Part shown: piece after piece, positions 19,397 to 29,074 of the stretch | How the letters are laid out: each line of letters starts with the position of its first letter | Numbering within the stretch: the stretch's first letter is position 1 | Assembly (NCBI GenBank): GCA_902516395.1 | Contig: CABXYN010000011.1 | Location: 1-40,743, forward strand | Length of the DNA stretch: 40,743 nucleotides | Direction of reading: 5' to 3' | From: an uncultured Pelagibacteraceae bacterium | Lineage (GTDB): Bacteria; Pseudomonadota; Alphaproteobacteria; Pelagibacterales; Pelagibacteraceae | The notes under the pieces: model-generated | Databases searched by the model: none | What the model was told of the DNA's origin: nothing | What the model saw: the letters and a program-made list of their open reading frames with translations, nothing else | Made by a program: the position numbers and the translations under genes

Positions 19397-20072
19397 AACT
19401 GCCCTAATACTCTGTGCTGGATTTGGAAAAAGAGTACAACCGATAACAGACAGTTTGCCTAAGCCATTAATAGTTTATAAAAATGAAACCTTATTAGAAA
19501 ATACAATTAATTTTCTTATAAAAATAAAAATCGAAAAAATTAAAATTAATGTCTTTTATTTAAAAGAAAAGATCATAGATTTTATTGATAGTAAAAATTT
19601 CGCATTAAATATTGAAATTGTAGATGATGGTGAGACAATCTTAGGAACAGGAGGCGGTACTCTAAGTCTTATAAATAAATCTAATGAGGACGATGTTCTA
19701 GTAATCAATCCAGATACAATTTGGAATAATAGTTATATCAACTCAATTGAAGCAATGGAAAAAATTTACTTTGAAAGAAAAATGAAAAACATTTTATTAA
19801 TTGTAAATAACTCTACATGTTTTGATAAAAGATTTAATGGAGATTTTGAGATAAAAAATAATATCCTTCTAAAGGAAAAAATAAATAATTTTAAATATAC
19901 TGGATGTCAAATATTTAATAAGGACTTAATATCTCATAAACAATTAAATTATTTTCCTATATCTGAAATATGGGACACACTCCTGAGAGAAAGTAAATTA
20001 TACGGTTATGAGCATAAAGGTGAATTCAAGCATTTAACTGATTTTGAAATATACGAAAAATTATTTATTTAG
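19386..20072 (+). CDS. murU: MurU-like nucleotidyltransferase
   Basis: MKIKTALILCAGFGKRVQPITDSLPKPLI, ILGTGGGTLSLI, VINPDTIW. The family-typical start is ATG 19386; the ORF track start 19362 is probably too far upstream. Confidence 0.82.
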   Translation: MKIKTALILCAGFGKRVQPITDSLPKPLIVYKNETLLENTINFLIKIKIEKIKINVFYLKEKIIDFIDSKNFALNIEIVDDGETILGTGGGTLSLINKSNEDDVLVINPDTIWNNSYINSIEAMEKIYFERKMKNILLIVNNSTCFDKRFNGDFEIKNNILLKEKINNFKYTGCQIFNKDLISHKQLNYFPISEIWDTLLRESKLYGYEHKGEFKHLTDFEIYEKLFI

Positions 20073-20779
20073 AAAACTAAAAGATCTTTTGCTCTATCCT
20101 TATCTAAATATCTTACCTTCTTAATGTTTCCTTTTTCAGTTTCAATCAATAAAGGATTACCAGTTGGTATTTCTAAGCTCGAAATCTTTTTATTATCCAA
20201 ATTAAATAAGTATTTGCATAATGATCTTATTGAATTTCCATGAGCTGATACAATAATGTTTTTATCTAATTTAGGTTCAATATTTTTTTTGTAAAAAGGT
20301 ATTACTCTTTCATAAGTATTTTTTAAAGATTCTGTATCTGGAATTTTATCTTTCGGAACATTTTTATATATATCAATATTTAAAGGATGATATGGGCTTG
20401 TTTTTTTAAGCGGCTCTGGTGGGTGATCCCAAGATCTCCTAAAAGTATGAATTTTTTCTTCTCCATAAAGTTTTTTCATTTCGTCTTTATTTAAACCTGT
20501 TAAAGCACCATAGTGCCTCTCGTTTAATTCCCAAGCATTAACAACATCTTGATCTTTAATTCTCATTGTATTGAGTATTAAATTTAGTGTCTCAATCGAT
20601 CTTGTCTGCAAGGATGTATAAAAATAGGATAATTCAAGGTTCAATTTCTTAATTAATTCTCCTGCCTTACAAGCCTCTAGTTTGCCATTAGCAGCTAAAC
20701 CCACATCCACCCAGCCAGTAAAACGGTTTTCAAGGTTCCATTCACTTTGTCCGTGTCTAACAAGTATTAAATTATTCAT
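20069..20779 (-). CDS. gpmA: 2,3-bisphosphoglycerate-dependent phosphoglycerate mutase
   Basis: LVRHGQSEWNLENRFTGWVDVGL, ELNERHYGALTGLNK, SAHGNSIRSLCKYL. Confidence 0.95.
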   Translation of the reverse strand: MNNLILVRHGQSEWNLENRFTGWVDVGLAANGKLEACKAGELIKKLNLELSYFYTSLQTRSIETLNLILNTMRIKDQDVVNAWELNERHYGALTGLNKDEMKKLYGEEKIHTFRRSWDHPPEPLKKTSPYHPLNIDIYKNVPKDKIPDTESLKNTYERVIPFYKKNIEPKLDKNIIVSAHGNSIRSLCKYLFNLDNKKISSLEIPTGNPLLIETEKGNIKKVRYLDKDRAKDLLVF

Positions 20780-20843
20780 AAATTTACCATAAATATAAAT
20801 TAAATTAGATTGACATAAAGCTAAATCTTTTTAATTTGTTAAA

Positions 20844-21152
20844 ATGAGTTCATTTGAAGATAGAAAAAAAAGTTTTGAAAAGAAATTTGCTCACGATCAA
20901 GAGCTTCAATTCAAAGTTAGTGCTAGACGAAATAAATATTTGGGAGAATGGGTATCTCAAATATTAAGTTTTAATTCAGATCAAGAAAAAGAGTACATTC
21001 AATCAGTAATAAAAGCAGATTTTGCTGAAGCAGGAGATCAAGATGTTTTTCGAAAAATTAAAGAGGATTTGAAAGAAAAAAACATCTCAGATGAAGATCT
21101 ACGAAAAAAAATGGACGAATTAAATGAAAAAGCAAAAACTGATTTTAATTAG
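20844..21152 (+). CDS. DUF1476 protein, alphaproteobacterial F1-ATPase zeta-subunit family
   Basis: MSSFEDRKKSFEKKFAHDQELQFKVSARRNKYLGEWVSQIL..., typical DUF1476. Confidence 0.88.
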   Translation: MSSFEDRKKSFEKKFAHDQELQFKVSARRNKYLGEWVSQILSFNSDQEKEYIQSVIKADFAEAGDQDVFRKIKEDLKEKNISDEDLRKKMDELNEKAKTDFN

Positions 21153-21639
21153 TTTTTTTTTTCTCTTATTTAATAATATTCACTCAGTTTCTTCAGACCA
21201 TAATTATTTTTTAATTTTTGGCAAGGCAAAAATTATAGATGGCGATACACTCAAAATTAACAATAAGAAAATTCGTTTTAGTGGAATTGATGCCCCTGAA
21301 AGCTATTTTTTTGGAAAAAAACAATTATGTGTTCTAAATAATGTCAAAATTCTATGTGGAAAGCTATCCAAAGAAAAACTTATTGAAAAAATTGGAAATC
21401 AGATTGTTAATTGTCGAATAGAAAAAAATAAAGATCAATATAGTAGGTTAATTGGAGAATGTTTTGTAAAAAGTAAAAGTCTCTCAGTTTTTATGGTCAA
21501 AAATGGTTATGCATTTGATTATCCTAAATATTCAAATGGAAAATTTAGAAAACACCAGATTTATGCAAAAAAATTTTCCTTGGGTTTATGGCAAATGCAA
21601 TTCGAATATCCTTGGATATGGAGAAAAAAAAATAGATAA
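21124..21639 (+). CDS. Secreted staphylococcal-nuclease-like (thermonuclease) protein
   Basis: N-terminal signal peptide, AKIIDGDTLKINNKKIRFSGIDAPES and YSRLIGECFV carrying the SNase catalytic residues. Confidence 0.85.
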   Translation: MKKQKLILISFFFLLFNNIHSVSSDHNYFLIFGKAKIIDGDTLKINNKKIRFSGIDAPESYFFGKKQLCVLNNVKILCGKLSKEKLIEKIGNQIVNCRIEKNKDQYSRLIGECFVKSKSLSVFMVKNGYAFDYPKYSNGKFRKHQIYAKKFSLGLWQMQFEYPWIWRKKNR

Positions 21640-21647
21640 TATTAAAA

Positions 21648-22247
21648 ATGATTCGAAACAAAAATATATATTTATTTTTAATCTTTTTTATAGTTTCTTC
21701 TTGCTCCTCAATTCCTAAAAATACTGCTGATGGCTGTTCAATTTTTTCAGAAAGATATCTTTGGTATAAACATGCTAAAAAAGCTGAAGAAAAATGGGGC
21801 ACTCCTATTAATTTGCAACTTGCTATAATTAAAATGGAGTCAGATTTTGATTGGTTGGCAAAACCACCTAGACAAAAATTATTTAAAGTTATTCCTTATA
21901 AAAGACCGTCAAGTTCTTTTGGTTATTCTCAAGCAGTCAGAGGAACCTGGAAGCAATACAAAGAGGAAACAGGAAACAAGTATGCTACTAGGACAAGATT
22001 TAGAGATAGTGTAGATTTTATTGGTTGGTATACAAACAAAACAGAAAAGATCCTAAAAATCCCAAAAAATGATGCTTTTAAACAATATGTTGCTTATCAT
22101 GAGGGTTGGGGAAATTACAAAAATTATAAAAAGAATCAAAAAATTATTCTTTTAGCAAAAAAAGTTGAAAATCAGTCTAAGAAATACAAGGCACAGCTTA
22201 ACAATTGTCGAAAATCACTTACTACTAAAAAATATATTATATTTTAG
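21648..22247 (+). CDS. Lipoprotein with SLT/transglycosylase-like domain
   Basis: Lipobox-like IVSSCSS; LAIIKMESDFDWLAKPP...SSSFGYSQAVRGTWKQYKEETG resembles the SLT catalytic Glu and following GYSQ region. Confidence 0.65.
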   Translation: MIRNKNIYLFLIFFIVSSCSSIPKNTADGCSIFSERYLWYKHAKKAEEKWGTPINLQLAIIKMESDFDWLAKPPRQKLFKVIPYKRPSSSFGYSQAVRGTWKQYKEETGNKYATRTRFRDSVDFIGWYTNKTEKILKIPKNDAFKQYVAYHEGWGNYKNYKKNQKIILLAKKVENQSKKYKAQLNNCRKSLTTKKYIIF

Positions 22248-25200
22248 TTTAATTGTTTTTTAAGTTCTATATCAACTGCATCAATTCTCTTCGTATTTTT
22301 CGCTAAAGTTAAATACATCGTCGGAGTTACATACAAAGTGAAGAATGTAGAAATTATCATTCCACCAAGTATAGTTGCACCTACAGCAAGTCTCGAACCT
22401 TCTCCAGCCCCTGGGCCAATATTCCCAATAACTAAAGGCAACATCGCAATCATTGTACTTAGGGATGTCATTATAATTGGTCTAAATCTTAAACTGCAGG
22501 CTTCTTTTACTGCTTTTTCAATTTCTTTACCTTTAGTTCTTAATTGATTTGCGTAATCAACTATAAGAATACTATTTTTTGTTGAAATACCAATGAGTAT
22601 TACCAAGGCTATTTGTGAAAATATATTTATTGATGAATTTAAGAATAGAATAAATATTAACCCTCCAAATACTGCAAGAGGAACAGTTAATATAATTATA
22701 AATGGGTGGATAAACGAATTAAAAGTAGCTGACATTACAAGATAAGCAGTCAACAATGCTAAAGCAAATATAATATAAAGTTCATTACTTGTTTCTTTTA
22801 ATTCTTCTGATTTTCCTTTCCAGGTAATTTGTTTATCCGGAGCAACATTTGTCATCGTTTCCTCTAAATAATTAATTGCTTCAGCTAAAGTATAGCCTTC
22901 ACTTATGTTAGCGGATATTGTTACAGCACGTTGTCTGTTATATCTTGACAACTTACTTGCTGTTCCTTTCTCATTAAACTCAACAAGATTAGAGAGTGAA
23001 ACTAAGTTACCAGTTTTTTCTGATCGAACAAATATTTTACTCAAACTTTCTTTATTTTTTCTATCTTCTAAATATTGTTGTAAAATAATTGGGTATTCTT
23101 TTCCAAGTTTATTAAATTTTGTGACTGTTTTACCGCCATACAAAGTTTCTAAAGTTTGACCAATTGCTTCAGTAGATATCCCTAGGTCTTTTGCTTTATT
23201 TTTGTTTATTTTAATATTTACTTCAGGTTTATTTCTTGTGTAGTCAGACTCAAGTCTTGATAAATTCCTGTTCTTTCTTAACATTCTAATAACTTGAGAC
23301 TGTATTTGTTCTAGCTCTTCATAAGTATTTCCATAAATAACCATTTGAACAGGCTTATTGTAACTAGAAACTCTTATGGACTGAGGAGAAATTGGAAAAG
23401 CTAGTGTTTGAGGTACTGTAACTATTTTTCCAATTGCTTGTCTCATTATTGTTTGAGAATTCTGTTTTCTATTTTTCCAATTATCTAAAAGTGAGATAAT
23501 TAAGAAGCTATTTTCAGAGCCAAAACCTGGAACTATCATTAAAAATCTATTGTATGGACTATTATCCACATCAAGCAGTGGAATAAGTCTTTTTTCCACA
23601 TCCTCCGCCCTCTTTTGAGTATATTGGAATGAACTTCCTTCATCAGTAAATCCTATAACTAAGTAAACTCCACGATCTTCTAATGGTAACAATTCTTTTT
23701 TTGTATAGTTATACAAAGCCCCAGAGGCAACTATAATAAAAATTATGAACGTTATTATTGTTTTCTTCTTATTCATCCAAAATCCTAATGTCTCAGCGTA
23801 AAATTTTAAAAACCCTTGAAAAAATTTATCAAATCCTCTTGTAAGGAAATTAGATTTTTTCTTTTTATCAAGAAATTTACTACCTAGCATTGGTGAAAGT
23901 GTTAGAGCAACAAATGATGACACTACTATTGCAAATGATAGTGCTATTGCAGTTTCTTTAAATAAAGTTCCAGCAATACCTTCAATGAAAATTAAAGGCA
24001 AAAATACTGCAACCAAAATAAGAGTTGTTGCAATAATTGCAAATGTAATTTGTTTTGAGCCTTTATATGCTGCTACCAACGGTGTCTCACCATTTTCAAT
24101 TCTTCTATATATTGCATCGGTCATAATAACTGAGTCATCAGTAATAATTCCAATTGCTAATATAAAACTTAATAAGACAAATATATTAATAGATAAATCA
24201 AAAATATATAAACCTAGGAATGTAGCAATTAGACTTACAGGTAAAGCTATTGCAGGGACAATAACTGCTTTTAAATTTCCTAAAAATAAATAAATTATTA
24301 TTACAACAAGTATAAAAGCTATAGCTAGAGTTTTATAAACCTCATTTATTGCTTCGCCAATATAAGTAGCTCTATTAAAAGCTATTTCCAAATTTAAGTC
24401 GCCAGGTAAAGTTTTTCTAATTTCATTGATTTTTTTTTCAACATCTTTTGATAATTCAACAGTTGAAGCCCCACTTCTTGCATAAATTCCTATACCCATG
24501 GTTTTTAAATTTAATGCTCCTTTACTTTGAGCTCTAAATAAAACTTTCTCAGTGACAGGGCCTAATTCTAAATTTGCAATATCCGATAGTCTTACTATAT
24601 TGTCTTTAGCCTTCTTAATTGGGAGCCCCTTAAGTTTTTCCAAATCATTGTATGATTTATCAATATTGATTGTTAAATCTATATTTTCAGCTTCAAGTGT
24701 ACCTGCCGGTAGTCGAACATTTTCATTTCTTAATGATCTTTCTACTTCTTGAATAGTTAAATTATTTGCAGCTAATTTAATTGGATCTATCCATACTCTT
24801 ATACTCTGTTCCCTAAGGCCACCTGTTCTTATTCGGCCAACATTTTTAATGCTAGAAAACTGATCAACTAAATATCGTTCTGCATAATCTCCAAGCTCAA
24901 GATCACTCCAGGTTTCTGAGGATAAGGCAAGCCACATTGTAGTTGTAAAACCCGCAGATTGTTTAAGTATTCTTGGGGCCTCAGACTCAGCTGGTAATCT
25001 TCCGACAATTCTTGCAACTCTCTCTCTCACATCGTTTGCCGCATTATCAAGGTCAATATCAGTATCAAATTCGATATTTATAGTACTTTTTCCATTTTCT
25101 GATTTAGCGTCTATATTTTTTATCCCCTCTGCACCACCTATAACTTCCTCTATTACTTGTGTTACCTCTTCATCAACAATAGGAGCTGAAGCTGAGGCAT

Positions 25201-25354
25201 ATTCCACTTGAACTTGAACTACGGGGGGTTGCAGGCCAGAGGGGAGTTCTCTCACTGGTAACTTTGAAAAAACAAAAGTTCCAAATACTACTAATATTAA
25301 GGATAGTACCCATGACAATGCAGGTCTTCTAATACTAACATCAGTTAAATACAT
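22244..25354 (-). CDS. RND (HAE1) multidrug efflux permease
   Basis: 1036 aa; MYLTDVSIRRPALSWVLSLILVVFG, GIITDDSVIMTDAI, ATTLILVAVFLPLIFIEG, MSATFNSFIHPFIIILTVPLAVFGG. Confidence 0.95.
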   Translation of the reverse strand: MYLTDVSIRRPALSWVLSLILVVFGTFVFSKLPVRELPSGLQPPVVQVQVEYASASAPIVDEEVTQVIEEVIGGAEGIKNIDAKSENGKSTINIEFDTDIDLDNAANDVRERVARIVGRLPAESEAPRILKQSAGFTTTMWLALSSETWSDLELGDYAERYLVDQFSSIKNVGRIRTGGLREQSIRVWIDPIKLAANNLTIQEVERSLRNENVRLPAGTLEAENIDLTINIDKSYNDLEKLKGLPIKKAKDNIVRLSDIANLELGPVTEKVLFRAQSKGALNLKTMGIGIYARSGASTVELSKDVEKKINEIRKTLPGDLNLEIAFNRATYIGEAINEVYKTLAIAFILVVIIIYLFLGNLKAVIVPAIALPVSLIATFLGLYIFDLSINIFVLLSFILAIGIITDDSVIMTDAIYRRIENGETPLVAAYKGSKQITFAIIATTLILVAVFLPLIFIEGIAGTLFKETAIALSFAIVVSSFVALTLSPMLGSKFLDKKKKSNFLTRGFDKFFQGFLKFYAETLGFWMNKKKTIITFIIFIIVASGALYNYTKKELLPLEDRGVYLVIGFTDEGSSFQYTQKRAEDVEKRLIPLLDVDNSPYNRFLMIVPGFGSENSFLIISLLDNWKNRKQNSQTIMRQAIGKIVTVPQTLAFPISPQSIRVSSYNKPVQMVIYGNTYEELEQIQSQVIRMLRKNRNLSRLESDYTRNKPEVNIKINKNKAKDLGISTEAIGQTLETLYGGKTVTKFNKLGKEYPIILQQYLEDRKNKESLSKIFVRSEKTGNLVSLSNLVEFNEKGTASKLSRYNRQRAVTISANISEGYTLAEAINYLEETMTNVAPDKQITWKGKSEELKETSNELYIIFALALLTAYLVMSATFNSFIHPFIIILTVPLAVFGGLIFILFLNSSINIFSQIALVILIGISTKNSILIVDYANQLRTKGKEIEKAVKEACSLRFRPIIMTSLSTMIAMLPLVIGNIGPGAGEGSRLAVGATILGGMIISTFFTLYVTPTMYLTLAKNTKRIDAVDIELKKQLN

Positions 25355-25358
25355 TTAA

Positions 25359-26279
25359 TTATTTACTTTTATCTTCTTTTTTTTCCCAACTAGACTTACT
25401 TTTTTTTTCACCATCTTTAATGGGTTCAATTTTTCCATTGGGTCTTACTTTTTTTAATCCTTCAGCAACAACTATGTCACCTTCGTTTAAACCTGTCTCT
25501 ACTTCAAGATAACCTTTGTTTCTGTTACCAACTAAGACCTCAACTCTTTTAGTTACATTCTCATTGTCTACTTTATAAATATAAACCTTGTTACCTTCTA
25601 AGATTACACTTGTATCTGGTATTCCTAACGAAATTCTCTCATTATATTTTATTGTGACTTCCATTAAAGCACCAGGCAAAATCTCAAAATTTGAATTTTG
25701 CATTTTAACTCTAAGTCTTAAAGATCTATTGCTAACATCAATTTTGCTAGCTAAAGAGTCTACTATTCCGTTATAAGTTTTATCCTTATTACCAGAAAAT
25801 TTTACATCAACACCAAGTCCTTTTTTTACGAACGGTGCGAATACCTCTGGAACATCAACATCAATAAATAAAGAAGAAGCGTCCTCGATATCAATTACAA
25901 CAGAACTTTCCGAAACATTAATATCATCAGAAAAATTTCTTTTACCAATTACTCCGTCGAAAGGTGCAACTATAGTCCTATTTTTTAATTTTGCGATAAC
26001 ATCACCAGACTTAACTTTGGTATTATATTTGATTTCTTCTAGAATTTCGTATTTTTCAATATTGTATGACTGTGTTTTAATTGGAACGGCTGTTCCAAAG
26101 GTTTCAATGATATTTTGAAATTTTCTTTGTTCAACTGTTTTAACTATAATACCTGGTGGCGGTCTTTTGCTAAATTTTTTTTTAAAATGGTTTCCAATCA
26201 TTGTCCTAGCAATGATCACACCTGCAATAATTAGAAAAAAAATTATTATTATTGATGTTATTTTAGTAGATCTTTTCAT
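25359..26279 (-). CDS. RND efflux periplasmic adaptor (membrane fusion protein)
   Basis: N-terminal TM anchor, biotinyl-like TIVAPFDGVIGKRN, beta-barrel region; 5 nt upstream of the RND permease. Confidence 0.92.
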   Translation of the reverse strand: MKRSTKITSIIIIFFLIIAGVIIARTMIGNHFKKKFSKRPPPGIIVKTVEQRKFQNIIETFGTAVPIKTQSYNIEKYEILEEIKYNTKVKSGDVIAKLKNRTIVAPFDGVIGKRNFSDDINVSESSVVIDIEDASSLFIDVDVPEVFAPFVKKGLGVDVKFSGNKDKTYNGIVDSLASKIDVSNRSLRLRVKMQNSNFEILPGALMEVTIKYNERISLGIPDTSVILEGNKVYIYKVDNENVTKRVEVLVGNRNKGYLEVETGLNEGDIVVAEGLKKVRPNGKIEPIKDGEKKSKSSWEKKEDKSK

Positions 26280-26281
26280 TT

Positions 26282-27097
26282 TTATATTCTTCCATACTCA
26301 GCCCATGAACCATCATAAACTGTAGGAGAATATGTATTATTTACTAGGGAATATGCAAGACCTAAAACACATGCTGTTATACCAGATCCACATGAAAAAA
26401 CTCTTTTATCATCATTTAGATCAATAATTTCGCCGAACTTTTTTGAAATCTCACTTACACTTTTAAAAGTATTGTCTGAGCTATTTATAATTTCTTTAAA
26501 TGGAAGACATACAGAGTTTGGAATAGATCCACTTCTCACATTCTTCCTGGGATCAGGAATACTTCCATTAAATCGTTCCTTACTTCTAGCATCGATTAAT
26601 GTAAATTTTTTTTTTTCAATGTTTTCATTTACTTCAATAATATTTTTTACTAAAGACCTATTCTCTGTTGCTCTGTAGGTTGACTTGTTTAAAATTGTCT
26701 TTTCATTTGTTGTTTTCCTATGTTCAATTAACCATTTTTTTAAACCACCATCTAAAACACTTACTAGGTGTTTATCATGACCAAAATAAATAAAATTGTA
26801 CCAACCCCTACATGAACTTAGAACATCAGAGCTATCATAAATTACAATTCTATCGGTATTTGATATACCCATTGAAGATACGATCTCTTCCCATTTCCCT
26901 TTTGCAGGAAGCATGTGAGGTAAATCTGTATCTTGATCTGAATTCTTGTCTAAGTCAAAAAAAATTGCACCAGGAATATGATTTTTAGAGTACTCCTCTT
27001 TAGGATTTCTATCAATTCCTGGCATATGCCATGAGCAGTCAATTATTTTGACATTTCTTAAATTATTTTCTAACCAATCTGATGTAACAATTGACAT
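26282..27097 (-). CDS. sseA: Sulfurtransferase (3-mercaptopyruvate sulfurtransferase type)
   Basis: Two rhodanese domains; active site FSCGSGITACVLGLA matches MST-type CGSG(V/I)T loop. Confidence 0.9.
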   Translation of the reverse strand: MSIVTSDWLENNLRNVKIIDCSWHMPGIDRNPKEEYSKNHIPGAIFFDLDKNSDQDTDLPHMLPAKGKWEEIVSSMGISNTDRIVIYDSSDVLSSCRGWYNFIYFGHDKHLVSVLDGGLKKWLIEHRKTTNEKTILNKSTYRATENRSLVKNIIEVNENIEKKKFTLIDARSKERFNGSIPDPRKNVRSGSIPNSVCLPFKEIINSSDNTFKSVSEISKKFGEIIDLNDDKRVFSCGSGITACVLGLAYSLVNNTYSPTVYDGSWAEYGRI

Positions 27098-27098
27098 T

Positions 27099-27542
27099 CT
27101 ATCTTTTTTCTAGATACTTCTGATGATACTCTTCAGCAGTGCAGTAATTTTTCAACTCAGATAGCTTAGTTACAACTTTTCCAGATAACTTTAAATTTTC
27201 TTCGTCTATTACTTTTTGAGCAATATTTTTTTGTTCATCATTAAGGTAGAAGATCTCGCTTCTATATTGTGTTCCAAAATCAGGACCTTGAGAGTTTAGT
27301 GTAGTTGGATCATGAAATTCAAAAAATCTTTTAATTATTTGCTCGTATGTAATAACTTTAGGATCAAATTCTAATTTTACAGCTTCCGCATGATTAGTTG
27401 TTCCTGTACAAACTTCTCTATAGTTTGTATTAGGACTGTTTCCTCCACAATATCCAACCTCTGTTCTGTAGATGCCATCTAATTGTCCATATTTTTTTTC
27501 TGGACCCCAGAAACATCCCAAAGCTAAAACTGCTATTTCCAT
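27099..27542 (-). CDS. msrA: Peptide methionine sulfoxide reductase A
   Basis: ALGCFWGPEKKYGQLDGIYRTEVGYCGG, NHAEAVKLEFDP, FGTQYRSEIFY. Confidence 0.96.
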   Translation of the reverse strand: MEIAVLALGCFWGPEKKYGQLDGIYRTEVGYCGGNSPNTNYREVCTGTTNHAEAVKLEFDPKVITYEQIIKRFFEFHDPTTLNSQGPDFGTQYRSEIFYLNDEQKNIAQKVIDEENLKLSGKVVTKLSELKNYCTAEEYHQKYLEKR

Positions 27543-27576
27543 AGATTAATGTTATAATAATAATATAATCTAATCC

Positions 27577-28458
27577 ATGTTAACTAGAAATCAATTAGGC
27601 TTTTTGTACATGTTTCTGTCTGTGTGTGCGTTTTCAATGATGGATGTACTTGTTAAGTGGTCTGAGAATTATCCTGTTGGTGAAGTTCTTTTTTTTAGAG
27701 GAATTTGCGGACTAATACCTATATTTTTTTTAATTCCAAAAGAAAACTATACAAATTTTTATAAAACAGATCGACCTAAATTACATTTCTTTAGATGTGC
27801 CGCAGGATTAATGGCAATAGTATCAGTATTTATTGCACTAAGAAATTTACCTTTGGCAACAGTTGTGAGCATCTCATTTGCTGCACCAATTTTTGCAACA
27901 ATTTTATCAATTTATTTTTTGTCAGAAAAAATTGGTAAATATCGTTGGTTAGCAGTTTTTATTGGTTTTATAGGTGTAACAATTATTACACAACCAGGTA
28001 TTTCGAATTTAAATTTTTATTATATTTACCCAATAATTTTTTGTTTAGGAATGTCATATGTTGCAATTGCTATCAGGCAGTTATCTACATCCGAACCAGT
28101 TTGGCTTATTTCTTTTTATTTTTCAGTAGCGATATCTATTTTAGGTTTGTTTACAATTCCATTTGGATGGGTAATGCCTACATTAATAGATTTTATTCTT
28201 TTGTGTATGATTGGTTTGCTTGGAGGTATTGCTAATTTACTACTTGGACAATCTTATAAACTTTCTGAAGTTTCTTTAGTTACTCCACTTAAGTATTTGA
28301 GCTTAGTATTTGCAATTGTATTTGGTTATTTTATTTGGAATGAAATACCATCTTATAAAACTTTATTGGGTTCATTACTTGTAGTGTTATCTTCATTAAT
28401 TATATTTAGAAGAGAAATTTATTTGAAAAAACCAAACTTAATTTTTAAAAATGAGTAA
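27577..28458 (+). CDS. DMT superfamily (EamA) transporter
   Basis: About 10 TM segments in two EamA repeats; FFRGICGLIPI, GFIGVTIITQPG. Confidence 0.88.
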   Translation: MLTRNQLGFLYMFLSVCAFSMMDVLVKWSENYPVGEVLFFRGICGLIPIFFLIPKENYTNFYKTDRPKLHFFRCAAGLMAIVSVFIALRNLPLATVVSISFAAPIFATILSIYFLSEKIGKYRWLAVFIGFIGVTIITQPGISNLNFYYIYPIIFCLGMSYVAIAIRQLSTSEPVWLISFYFSVAISILGLFTIPFGWVMPTLIDFILLCMIGLLGGIANLLLGQSYKLSEVSLVTPLKYLSLVFAIVFGYFIWNEIPSYKTLLGSLLVVLSSLIIFRREIYLKKPNLIFKNE

Positions 28459-29074
28459 ACCTCCGATTTATTGGTCAAAGGCAGTAAAGTATCTTTCTAA
28501 AGATAAGATAATGAAGAAACTTATTTCTAAATACAAAGATAAAACCTTAACAACAAGAAAAGATATTTTTTTATCTCTATGTAAAAGTATAATAGGACAA
28601 CAGATAAGTGTCGCTGCAGCAAATTCTGTATTTTTAAAGTTTAAAAAAGAATGTAGAGGAAAGATAAATCCAAAAGTAGTTAATGCTATTACCTCGGCTC
28701 GATTGAAAAAATGTGGTTTAAGCAGACAAAAAGTTAGAGGAATTAAAGAGTTGGCAAAAAAATTTGTAAATAAAACATTTAATCCAAGAGTTATAAAAAA
28801 AATGGGAGACGAGGAGGCAATTCTTTATTTATCTGAGTTAAGACAAATAGGTAGATGGTCTGCAGAGATGATATTACTATTTACTTACAATAGATCTAAC
28901 ATATGGCCCGTTCAAGATATTGGTTTACTTAGAGCTATTTCAAACAATTATAGGAAAAGCTATTTACCACCGATGAGCTATGTAAATCGATTGAAAAAGA
29001 GATTTTCTCCATATTGTTCCGTAGCTACCTGGTATTTATGGCGTTCCATTGACGATGAGCCTATACAATATTAA
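28451..29074 (+). CDS. DNA-3-methyladenine glycosylase II-like (HhH-GPD)
   Basis: LCKSIIGQQISVAAANSVFLKF, LSELRQIGRWSAEMILLFTYNRSNIWPVQDIGLLRAI with HhH-GPD catalytic Asp. Confidence 0.9.
   Translation: MSKPPIYWSKAVKYLSKDKIMKKLISKYKDKTLTTRKDIFLSLCKSIIGQQISVAAANSVFLKFKKECRGKINPKVVNAITSARLKKCGLSRQKVRGIKELAKKFVNKTFNPRVIKKMGDEEAILYLSELRQIGRWSAEMILLFTYNRSNIWPVQDIGLLRAISNNYRKSYLPPMSYVNRLKKRFSPYCSVATWYLWRSIDDEPIQY

Noticed and set aside
23985-24293. Antisense ORFs inside the RND permease (also 22338-22547, 22905-23159, 24552-24752)
   Set aside because: All nested in a strong RND coding sequence; low-complexity shadow translations.
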